Part shown: piece by piece, positions 55,770-64,000 of the stretch
Position numbering within the stretch: position 1 is the stretch's first letter
Layout of the letters: every line of letters begins with the position of its first letter
DNA from: Pleurodeles waltl
Lineage: Eukaryota > Chordata > Amphibia > Caudata > Salamandridae
Direction of reading: 5' to 3'
DNA length: 64,000 bases
NCBI RefSeq assembly: GCF_031143425.1
Contig: NC_090446.1
Coordinates: forward strand, 655,547,717-655,611,716
The notes under the pieces: model-generated
The model's input: only the letters and a program-made list of their open reading frames with translations
Told to the model about the DNA's origin: nothing
The model's database searches: none
Program-made: the position numbers and the translations under genes

Positions 55770-56600
55770 GTATTTATACAGTGAAACAGGTGGGGAAAAC
55801 AGGAAATTACAAACTCCGAACACACCAGGGCCTATGAATATTTGTCAGCAAGACTATCAAACACAGGGCACTCATCTTATATATGGACCAATACGTCATC
55901 AATCCAAAGCTATGCTTGGGGCACTGAAGAAGAGTTGGGTCGAAGATTTACATAAACCTCTGACTAAGGAGGAGTGGAAATGTACACTAAGAAACACCCT
56001 AAAACATCCAAGCACGATCGCGTTGCATTCATCTATTTTTATAATATCCATAGGACATACACTATCGATAGCAAGATAAACAGTTTCTTCTCAGACACGC
56101 AGTTAAAGCGCCCTGAATTTGGGCAGTATCCCAGTCTCTCTACTTACAGGGAAGGGGTAGTATGCTACATTTATGAAGCCGAAAGAGAAACTTGTATACT
56201 CGGACTATAACCTAGAGCCAGAAGGAACACAGTTACTAGTAGATTTATAGATTTGGCCTTGGTGTTGGCCAAATGATGGGTGACGCTGAGATAGAAATCG
56301 CCAGAAGGGCCAAAAACAATCTTATGGAAAGAAGACATACAGAGATGGGCCCAATGAGAACATGCTGTTACATAAGGAGACAAGAAGTGGGAAGAGAAAT
56401 AAAGACACTGCTGGGGCCTGGAATGCCATACCAGCTTCAGCGGTGGAGACTATTGACAAATAACCCACTCTGTGACTGGGAGCTTCAGAGACAGGAACAT
56501 CACTGACGACCCCGCCCAAGCCATCATGTAAGATAGGGTGAATAGACCACGACCAACCCAGTGCTGTTTGAAGTCGAAGGGAATTGAGAGAAGGAAAATT
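55770..56600 (+). pseudogene. L1/Tx1-like ORF2 C-terminal domain
   Basis: Contains QGTHLIYGPIRHQS, then LKKSWVEDLHKPLTKEEWKC, which follows the conserved LIxxLYxxL ... W-x-x-DLGxxLTxEEW pattern of L1 ORF2. After frame changes come EPEGTQLLVDL and a Lys-rich tail. In intact proteins a Cys-rich segment lies between these blocks; it is not readable here. Confidence 0.75.
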
Positions 56601-56980
56601 ATTGGGGGTTAGGGGTGGAGGCAGATAAGTAGTAAAGAATGTAAATAAAAGCGAATACATCTTCTGTTCACTTCTAAACATAGAAAAGTGGAACCTATAC
56701 TAAATTGTTTGTTACATTTTACTGCTGAACCAAGTGTAACGTTTGGCCTGGTCGTAAGACGAATGGAGGAACACGTTTTAGTGCCAAGGGGTGGCACATG
56801 ATTACGACTAGAATAAGATTGCTTGATCAACTAAGACGGTAGGCTCCAGGGTATCCTTCACTTTACATCTGCTTTATGAGTACGCTGCGACGATTCAAGC
56901 TGCCGGTGTCACTGAGCTAGGTGGTTTGTTGGAACAGTGTGAATTGTATGCAATTTATATTAATATTTGTACTGAAAATC

Positions 56981-56986
56981 AATAAA
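56981..56986 (+). terminator. L1 3' end polyadenylation signal
   Basis: CAATAAAATATG followed by T-rich and AAAA sequence, ending the L1-like copy. Confidence 0.5.
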
Positions 56987-56995
56987 ATATGTTAT

Positions 56996-57225
56996 TTTTT
57001 AAAAGTGCTCCAAACTTCAGGGTGCCGTCTCAGATTGCTGGGTAAGTGGAGGCAACAATGAAGATGCCTTGAAATCACTAATGATGGAAAAAACTTATAG
57101 TTACAGTGTGAACTGAAAATACCAGTTTTAAGTGTTTGACCAGCAGGGGTGTGTAGAGATTGAATGGAGGTTAGGCTTACATGCACATTGGATTTAGTGC
57201 TAGTCTGAGTCTGAAAGATGAGGGG
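56996..57225. other. Short spacer, nothing recognised
   Basis: Unique-looking sequence between the L1-like 3' end and the next DNA element. Confidence 0.4.
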
Positions 57226-57535
57226 TCTCATTTACAAGACTCAGGTCGCAGGGCACTGCAGCAAGTGTCTTGCTTTGTCGCCCTACACCACTGAAAAAAG
57301 GGCATAAATGTGCCATGTCTACAAGACACAAAACATTTCTGCCCTCTCCCCCTGAGCTGGCGGACAAATTGCTGCCTAGTGCCAACGCAGGCACCCTTGC
57401 ACTATGGAACAAGGATGCCTGTGTTGTGGGGATGATTGGTTTTGTGCAGGAAGGTGAAGAAAGGTGTTTTCCTCTTTCTTTGTGTGCTGCAGAATTTAGC
57501 ACACATAAAAAGAGGAAAATGCGGGGAGAAATAAA
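57226..57535. mobile_element. Non-autonomous DNA element fragment, relative of 23537-24183
   Basis: Left end GGGTCTCATTTACAAGAC. The right part has the CCTCTTTCTTTGTGTGCT...AGCACACATAAAAAGAGG hairpin seen at 23881-23923. Right end missing, replaced by a LINE-like 3' end. Confidence 0.55.
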
Positions 57536-57540
57536 GATAT

Positions 57541-57700
57541 CATAATAATGATAATAACTTTATTCTGATTCATATAATCCATAAAAGTGCATAAATACTT
57601 AAAATCAATACACATAAAAACCAACAATGGCAGATCAATCAATAGTCTACAATACAGTTCATCTCTTGGTGGTCCTGTAGTACATGTCATTATATAATAC
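57541..57700 (-). mobile_element. 3' end fragment of an I/Jockey-like LINE
   Basis: On the minus strand it ends ...CAGAATAAAGTTATTATCATTATTATG, resembling the 3' termini near 13770 and 39814 (AATAAA followed by AT-rich trinucleotide tails). Too short for a coding match. Confidence 0.4.
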
Positions 57701-57723
57701 TTAGGGCCATATTTATACTTTTT

Positions 57724-57755
57724 GACGCAAAACTGCGCCAACGCAGTTTTGCGTC
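57724..57755. repeat. Perfect subterminal hairpin of the Harbinger element
   Basis: GACGCAAAACTGCG-CCAA-CGCAGTTTTGCGTC, 14-bp arms, 20 bp inside the end. Similar hairpins occupy the same place in 54928-55766 and 48590-48732, so they may be transposase or Myb-protein binding sites. Confidence 0.85.
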
Positions 57756-58023
57756 AAAAAAAATTGCGCCGTCTAACGCCATTTGGAAGCGCCATGTGGG
57801 CGTCAAATTTATACTTTGACGTACGGCGGCGCAACCAACAGGTGGGAGTCATTATTTCGTGACGCACACAGCGTCGGTCTGTCGTAAAGGAAACCAACGT
57901 AAATGCGACGCACATCACTGTGGGTCGATTTACGACAGCGCAATCGTGAAAACGCAGTTTTTTTTCACGCTATTGCGTTACATTTTTGCGCGAAAACTGC
58001 CCTTTCAGGAGAGGAGACCCAAA

Positions 58024-58508
58024 ATGGATCCTAGATGCCCCAACAGACCCCAGGAGGATGAGAGCAGACCAGGAACCAGCCAGGAGGAAGCATACAGGAA
58101 CCAGGACATTTAAAAAAAAAAAAAAAAGTGTCGCTTCAGTGCAGAGGAGCAGGAAATCCTGGTGAAAGGTGACGGAACACCAGCACCAACTTTTCATCTC
58201 CTCAAAATTGCCACTCAGTAGGAGAGAGGCCATCTGGAAACAAATTGTGGACAAGATTAACAGTGTGGCTGAAGAACGCCAGACAGTCACCAAGTGTAAG
58301 AAATGCTGGCATGACTGCAAACGTAGGACCAAAGAGAAAATGGCCAGGAACAGGAAGGCAGCAATGCAGACTGGAGGGGGGAGTCCAGCACAACAGGAGG
58401 CCCTGGACCACATGGAGGAGATGGTCGCAGCCGTCATCCCGGAGGAGATCGTCACAGGGATTCAAGGACTGGACAGCGCAGACTACCACGACACAACGCA
58501 CATGCAGG
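58024..58508 (+). pseudogene. Harbinger Myb/SANT-like protein, exon 1 (disrupted)
   Basis: ATG at 58024 opens a short acidic/Pro N-terminus (MDPRCPNRPQEDESRPGTSQ). An in-frame TAA lies at 58111 beside a 16-A tract. The same frame then reads KKCRFSAEEQEILVKG, and a 1-bp shift near 58168 moves to the frame TEHQHQLFISSKLPLSRREA, followed by IWKQIVDKINSVAEERQTV and KCWHDCKRRTKEKMARNRKA. This is the three-helix Myb/SANT-like fold with its spaced Trp residues (IWKQI, KCWHDCK), as in the DNA-binding partner of Harbinger transposases. The donor AGG|GTAAGT is at 58508/58509, phase 1. In known Harbinger systems this protein brings the transposase to the nucleus and to the element ends. Confidence 0.8.
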
Positions 58509-60754
58509 GTAAGTCGCATGGGGAATTCAAATGCAATAATGAGGATTGTAAGCAGGGGGGGATACCTACTACACAATGCATGTAAGTCAGCACATATATG
58601 AAGTGGCATGGGGAAAGGGGCACAGCAGGGGGGCATGCCCAGTACTGACCGAAACTGGGGCACGACAAAATACAGCAACAACAACAGTCCCACGGGGACA
58701 TCCTGTAATTACAACAAGAGAGCCAAGGGAAAGCAGTGACAGGTGGGAAGAACACTACCTCAAATCCACATCCAGGCACTTGTCTTGCAAAATCTATTCC
58801 CCATCAACTAGGTCCCTACCTGTAATGCTGTAGCAAATACAACAACTGCAACTTAACTGCCACCACAGTTGACAATAACACCTCTCATCTCTGTGCAGCT
58901 ATAGTACCAAATGGCAGGAACCCCACCCTGGAACATACATACCTAAAATAGGGGGTGAGGATGACATCTGCAATTACTCCTAGAAATAAGACAAAGGTAC
59001 CAGTACACTCAAATGCCGAATGTCCATAACTGACACATACATAACCCTAAGTAAACAGCAATAGGAGCCACACAGCACTAACGACACACAAATGCTGCAT
59101 ACGTCAGGGTCCCTCACGTGCCTGGCTAACAAGGCTACATCACTAATGTCATACTGCTCAGACAACAACATTGAGGAGGGGACACAGGCAACTGGTCACT
59201 GAGACACATCTGCACAGTCTTACAAAAAAAATAGGACATTCATACGATAAACAGGCCAATCCAGTAAGACACACATTATACCCCATCATATACAAACATC
59301 AACAATGTTTACATCCATACCACATCCTAACATTGACATGCATAGGTAATGCCACGTAACATGTACAGTTCATGCAATGTGAATAAAAAGTGTATGGGGC
59401 AGGGCCTGAGAGGCAAGTGTGCTGGCAGGGCAGTCACAACACCCACAGTCAGTCAAAGTGTAGTGTGGCAAGTGAAACGTATACTTTGCGCATTAGCCTC
59501 AGGCTGGAGGCCTTTGTGCATCTTACCCTGAATGTACTAATACTCATTTGCTCACATCTAAGAGCCTCAGAGCACTTTGCACTAAATGATTCTCATTGCC
59601 CTTCCTATCAGTTAATGTAGCAAATAGTCAGTCCTAGGGTGTTGTTAATTAGTCAAATCACCCTGTTTTGCCTACTTCTGCACTGGAGTTTGCCAGAACA
59701 TATTCACTCTGTGCCCCAGTCAAGGATACCGTCTGGTACGTTGCTGATAGATGTGGTAGGGCTTAAGGTTTGGCATTCCTGCGTAGGGAAACCTTGTCAT
59801 CACCATGACATATGTCTTTTAAATTCACTTCCTCGTCCCAAAACACGCATGGGGGAGTTTCCAAACAGAAATTCACAACTAGATGCTGCCTGCCTTGCTG
59901 CTGATGCACAACCAGATCCCAGCCCATTCCTCTGATATGAGGGATGATGTCTCCCCTGTGATTCAGACAGGCAAGCTCCAAACTTAACATGCTGTGCTAT
60001 ACATAGAACAAGCAGAGGGAGAGTAGAAACTGTTAGGCACCATGATAGTTGTGGACTAATGTATTAGTCTCCTGCGGACTATTTCAATTCTAACAGTGTG
60101 TATTGTTTGGGTTATAGGGGCTCACACCTAAATTCCTACAAGTCAGTTGTACAATGAAACTTCATATCAAACAAATACTGTCTTTGTCATTTGTGTATGG
60201 GAATATACCGGAAAAGATAGAAATGTGTAGGACCTGAGTGACCACCACTTCCCTGCGAAGTTCCAAAGATGTCATGCGCTCGGATGTCTAAACATTCCTT
60301 TGATGTGGGAGACCAGAGGCACTGCTAGTTAGTCTGAGCTAAATTGAATATCTGGGTGACAGAGTTATATACAAGTGGGTCAAACTTAGTCCCCCACACC
60401 ATTAGCTATCCTGCTGCCTAGAAAGCCAAGAATCACATGTAGGATAATGGGAGCCCATCCAACAAAATGTCCCTCCATAACAATAGTGAAACACTGAGTG
60501 AGGAGTAGGACAAAAAAACGCCTATTTCTAAATAATTACAAAGCAACACCTAGAGGCGACCTGGCAGACATGTCTGAAAGATCCATATCATACATGTGAC
60601 ACACAGGTGGGCCATAGGCCTACAACAATGCCCTATGACGGACAGCAGATACCAAGACAAACACAGAGTACAAAGTTAAGGCATCCAAAGGCTTGTATCT
60701 TAAAGCAAAATTGTCACAACACAGACACACTAATTGTACCCTGTTTCATTGCAG
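58509..60754 (+). other. Intron of the Myb/SANT-like gene
   Basis: GTAAGT donor at 58509 and a TTTCATTGCAG acceptor ending at 60754. The 2246-bp interior has no recognisable exon or transposase motif. Confidence 0.7.
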
Positions 60755-61515
60755 AGGAACATGGATCTCCTGCCGATCTGCCTGTCCATGAGTTCCCTGA
60801 TGACATGGATGACGAGACCATCAACCTCCCACAAGAGACCCTTGACATGGTCCTTGAAAGCCTCCAAACCCCACCTTCAGTCACAAGGAGGAGCACAGAA
60901 GAAGCAGCCACCACAGTAGAACCACCCGCCACCCCAATTGTAAGACCTGCCAGCTCCAACACAGCTGAGGACTCTGACGACACTGGCACCAGCTTCGAAA
61001 GAACTGTCGTTGGGGTCCAGCGGGAGCTGGCCAAGGAGGTGCGGGTGGGGATGCAAACTATGGCAGCCAGCCTTGAGGGGGTGCGTTCGTGCATGTTGTC
61101 AACTGCTGATCAGGCAGCTGCAATGCAAGCCAGAACATCGCTCTTGGAGGAACTTTTAAAAACACAGAAGGAAATCTGCACAGCTGTCATCCAGTTGACA
61201 CAACAACTCCAACTGCAAGCCAGTCAACGTGTGCACGAATGCAACATAGAACCCCTCAGGGCCGACCTGGCTGCCTACCATCGGGATGTGGCTGCCATTC
61301 TGAAAAACCAGCAGGCCCTCCTTGCTGCAGTACTGCCCTTCATTACTCGACAGGGATCAGCCCCCGGGATGTCTGCCTCCATGTCTTCTAACACTGAGGT
61401 GTGTGTTGCCCCTTCACAACCAACAACAACAAGGATACACCAGGCAACACACACATCAGAAGAAGAAGACATGGAACAGATAACATTCACACGCAAGAGT
61501 ACCCGGAAGCCCTAG
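60755..61515 (+). CDS. Harbinger Myb/SANT-like protein, exon 2
   Basis: The acceptor CATTGCAG|AG joins in phase with exon 1: one base plus AG gives a Glu codon, followed by EHGSPADLPVHEFPDDMDDE. The exon is open for about 253 codons to the TAG at 61513-61515. It encodes an acidic/Pro/Thr-rich linker, then a long helical segment likely to form a coiled coil (from VQRELAKEVRVGMQTMAASL through LLEELLKTQKEICTAVIQL to VAAILKNQQALLAAVLPF), and a basic tail (TFTRKSTRKP) that could act as nuclear localisation signal. It is uninterrupted, unlike exon 1. An AATAAA follows at 61807. The ATG at 60607 lies in the intron and is not the start. Confidence 0.78.
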
Positions 61516-61806
61516 TCCCTGCACCATGGCCTACTCTGACCAAGGTCCTACGTTTTGACACATGCCAGTCTCACTACAACTACCCTCAATGACTGTTCGG
61601 CAATCCACTGTATGACTTGTCCCCATTGGCAGTGAATGTTTCTCTCCTACCATTTGGCAATTCATGTTCCTCTGCACCGTCTGTGACCTCACCCCAGCAT
61701 GTCAGGAGCATCATCCACACCCCGTCTGTAGGATCACCATGTAAGAATGCACCAGAACGGACTCAGCTAACATTGTGAATGGACATTTTGCATTACACCA
61801 CCTACA

Positions 61807-61812
61807 AATAAA
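61807..61812 (+). terminator. Polyadenylation signal of the Myb/SANT-like gene
   Basis: AATAAA about 290 bp after the stop codon, followed by ATTGTGTCTCCGTG, a GU-rich downstream element. Confidence 0.65.
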
Positions 61813-61829
61813 TATCACTTGCACACCTA

Positions 61830-62590
61830 TTGTGTCTCCGTGTCATTTCACACTTCAACTGTGCAGTAGATAACTCCAAAGTGGCTGTGTGGCAACCATG
61901 TCGATTCTCTATACTACTGTCCTGATTTCATGTATACTGAAACATCTGTGCAGTGGCCAGGATTGCATCATAGCTTTACTATACTGAGGAAAATAACTGA
62001 TGAAGGGACTAAGCACACACAATCATGCTGTGTTGGACAGAATGATGCACCATCTACAGCTATTCTAGACAACTAATGGTGGCTGAGAAATGTAGGCACC
62101 ATGCGATACTAAAATTGGAAATTATGCTGTAAAATGAAAGGAATGATAAACAAATTACACTGCATCAATCACCCTTATGGCGTATACTTCCATGAAGGAA
62201 AGTCATGCTGAATCAGTACACACATGATGTAGGTCAGCAATGACAGCAACAAGACAAGAGTGTGAACAAATCCTCATCTACAAAGCTCTCCCTGAACTTC
62301 ACAATGCTGTCCGACCTATCTATTTACCTACAATAACAAGTCGGGAAGCACTCTTTGTGAAGTAGGATACATACCAACCCCAAACCTTGATGATCAATGC
62401 ACACTACCAATGTTGGCTCTCCCACATGGTGGATACTTACCAAGTTAGCACAGGGGTAGCTGGCATGTCAAACCTCATTAGCCTGGGGATAGCGAGCATG
62501 GAACACAAATGTCATACTAAAACTTTCTGCTACACTGATGTCAAGGCTATGAAAAGGTAGCAACTAACGCATCAGGTAAAGGGTTAACAA
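61830..62590. other. Spacer between two convergent transposon genes
   Basis: No coding signal recognised between the plus-strand polyadenylation signal (61807) and the minus-strand one (62600-62595). Confidence 0.5.
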
Positions 62591-62594
62591 TTTT

Positions 62595-62600
62595 TTTATT
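62595..62600 (-). terminator. Minus-strand polyadenylation signal of the convergent gene
   Basis: TTTATT on the plus strand, i.e. AATAAA for a minus-strand transcript, about 460 bp downstream of the stop at 63056. The tract between (62600-63050) is low-complexity, with CTAAC and C-run words, and would be its 3' UTR. Confidence 0.45.
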
Positions 62601-63055
62601 TCTAAGTAGTAATAAAAGAGGCAACTAAGGGAAAGGTAAACCTACACTAATCTAACCTGACTACTACTAACCCACAACTGTCCCTAACTAACCTAAGCTA
62701 AACTTACTCTACACATGTAACGAAACGATCTAAACATCAACCCCCCACCCACCATTAAGAGACAAGACACATGCAGGACAACACTTACTAACCTACACAC
62801 ATACTATACTATCCTAAACATACATATATATATATTTTTTTTTTTAAGTAAACAGGAATCCCAACATTGCCCCCCCCCCACCCACCCACACAAAAATATT
62901 AGATAGAAAGAATAAGGACCCCCCACCCTCTTACCTAACACTAACTAAGCTAATTTCCTATACTTATCCTATAACTAACCCCCCAAACCCAACTAACAGT
63001 ATGAAAAAGGAAAGAGGTGAGAGGGGAGGGGTAAAAGTTCAGGAGGGCAAAATGA

Positions 63056-63540
63056 CTACAGATTTGCCCTCTGTAGTGTGCGCCGGATGGAGCGCACCTT
63101 CTTCTTCACCTCATTCATGTCCTCCGCAAGGTTGTCAACCTTGCGGATCAACCTGTCCAATTTTCTGGACAATGCCTGGAAGGCTGCAGGGTCAATAGGA
63201 GGGTCAGTGCTGGTCTGGGTGCCGGTGGAGGTGGAGGTTGTTGCTGGAGTGGAGTGGCCAGGGGACAGCCCTGCTCCCAACACACGGCTGGGTCCAGGTC
63301 TGGATGAAGATGCCTGGTCCGTTGCTGTGTCCCCTTGGGCAGACCTGGTGGATGTAGTGGCGGTGGTTGTTGGTGGCACCGTTGGTGGAGCCTGTGGTGT
63401 GGCATACCACTCCCCGGAGGCCCGATCCGAATTATATCTGCGGGCCATCCTCCGATACCCACACTGCACCTGCAGGATGTGCCTGTACCTCATTGCATGG
63501 CGCTCGAAATGGTTGCGCTCTGCGGCACTCAGGTTTGCAG
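63056..63540 (-). CDS. Last exon of an unrecognised gene in the Harbinger-type element, coiled-coil C-terminus
   Basis: Minus strand. The acceptor TTTCTCTTCACAG|CTGCAAACC lies at 63541/63540. The exon is open from there (phase 2): ANLSAAERNHFERHA, then MRYRHILQVQCGYRRMARRY, a Pro/Thr/Ser-rich linker of about 90 residues, and a basic amphipathic helix (FQALSRKLDRLIRKVDNLAE to VKKKVRSIRRTLQ) ending at 63056. I do not recognise the family. It shows no DDE-transposase motif. The layout (folded N-part, Pro/Thr linker, C-terminal coiled coil) parallels exon 2 of the convergent Myb-like gene. It could be the tail of the transposase gene, of a second DNA-binding protein, or an accessory gene; the upstream exons lie beyond 64000. 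Confidence 0.6.
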
Positions 63541-64000
63541 CTGTGAAGAGAAAAGGGAAATATTGAGCATTGAATTTACAGTGGGTTGAATACCACCATG
63601 GGTCATTTGTCCATTACTAGAAATGTATTTTTTGCAGCAATTGTTACAACATAGTTCACGGAAAGGCTCAGAGGAAGTACATGTGAATCCTGCATACCTA
63701 AGGGCATATCACACCTAGCATATACATGTCTCTACATGATGGATGACATCACCCTAAACTACTCAACCAAATCATACCTAAGGCATGAGACATTATGGCA
63801 CCAGCTCTTCCGCATACTGACTTCACTACATATGTCATTCTATGTGATAACAATCACACTCCTCACTCAATGGCATTTGGAATTAGTTGTGTGCTAAGAT
63901 TGAACCCCTGGCCCAGAATCATATGTCCACACTAGGGGTCAGATGTAGGACTCTTGAAATAACAACTAGCAATTATGCAAAGCAGAACGGTGTCTCTGAC
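63541..64000 (-). other. Putative intron upstream of the minus-strand exon
   Basis: Pyrimidine-rich on the minus strand next to the acceptor (CCCTTTTCTCTTCACAG). No coding sequence is recognised up to the window edge. Confidence 0.4.

Larger units (their letters stand above)
50040..56995 (+). mobile_element. L1/Tx1-like LINE ORF2 region to 3' end, interrupted by three insertions
   Basis: The pieces follow each other in normal ORF2 order on the plus strand: 50040-50149 (start of RT), 53103-54140 (RT), 54433-54924 (middle), 55767-56600 (C-terminal domain), then a 3' UTR with AATAAA at 56981-56986. The gaps are an LTR (50150-53102), a small DNA element (54147-54430) and a Harbinger-type element (54928-55766). 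All coding pieces carry stops or frame changes. Confidence 0.75.
57701..64000 (+). mobile_element. Left part of a large PIF/Harbinger-type element (continues past window)
   Basis: A TTA at 57701-57703 precedes GGGCCATATTTATAC, the terminal sequence also carried by the MITEs here. A perfect subterminal hairpin follows, then a Myb/SANT-like gene in two exons and a convergent exon on the opposite strand. Harbinger elements encode a DDE transposase plus a Myb-like DNA-binding protein. The latter is present, but the transposase was not found in this stretch. The right end of the element was not seen, so membership of the sequence after about 62 kb is inferred. Confidence 0.68.

Noticed and set aside
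60607..60754. ATG at 60607 as the start of a single-exon protein ending at 61515.
   Set aside because: The upstream part lacks protein-like composition, and a good acceptor at 60754 joins in phase with exon 1.
63078..63566. Plus-strand 162-codon open frame opposite the minus-strand exon.
   Set aside because: Shadow of the minus-strand coding exon, which has the splice acceptor, a sensible composition and a coiled-coil pattern.

Overview
This window reads as intergenic or intronic DNA from a very large, transposon-rich vertebrate genome. A salamander, and specifically a newt of the Pleurodeles type, is the best guess. The reasons are young Ty3/gypsy LTR elements with LTRs near 3 kb, L1/Tx1-like, L2-like and I/Jockey-like LINEs, a tRNA-SINE with an L2-type tail, and many PIF/Harbinger-type DNA elements (TTA/TGA target duplications, GGGCCATATTTATAC-like ends), a class reported to have expanded in Pleurodeles. 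I see no convincing host gene. Every coding stretch I recognise belongs to a transposable element and most are broken.

Layout. 1-12.3 kb: an L1-like element on the minus strand is split inside its ORF1 by an 8.0-kb composite gypsy insertion (2586-10581), built as [LTR 5' part + RT/RNase H] twice and then a complete LTR, bounded by a 5-bp duplication; a second, internally deleted LTR of the same family lies at 1-1456. 13.75-20.0 kb: a decayed minus-strand LINE with ORF1, ORF2 and three 121-129-bp monomers at its 5' end, carrying a 576-bp insertion with a 15-bp duplication. 20.9-22.75 and 32.06-34.35 kb: two LTRs of another family. 22.8-27.2 kb: non-autonomous DNA elements, CA/TA repeats and the SINE. 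27.2-29.15 kb: L2-like LINE. 29.2-30.3 kb: a TGGATTGGAGTGG minisatellite. 30.8-31.7 kb: a Harbinger-type element with TTA duplications. 35.5 and 45.4 kb: two hAT-type MITEs with 8-bp duplications. 36.1-37.6 kb: a C-rich minisatellite with higher-order structure. 39.3-42.9 kb: an L2-like LINE into which a second LINE with an open 471-codon reading frame has inserted. 48.6 kb: a near-perfect palindromic Harbinger MITE. 48.9-57.0 kb: plus-strand L1-like ORF2 pieces broken up by a 2.95-kb LTR and two DNA elements.

57.7-64.0 kb holds the left part of a large Harbinger-type element. Its TIR and subterminal hairpin are followed by a two-exon Myb/SANT-like DNA-binding gene with a demonstrable in-frame splice, and then by the convergent last exon of an unrecognised gene with a coiled-coil C-terminus. 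The transposase is not in view and, if present, must lie beyond the right edge. This region is the most interesting one.

The nesting gives a relative history: old L1, L2 and I-like LINEs were hit by DNA elements, other LINEs and gypsy elements, and the gypsy array was later remodelled by deletion and unequal exchange.
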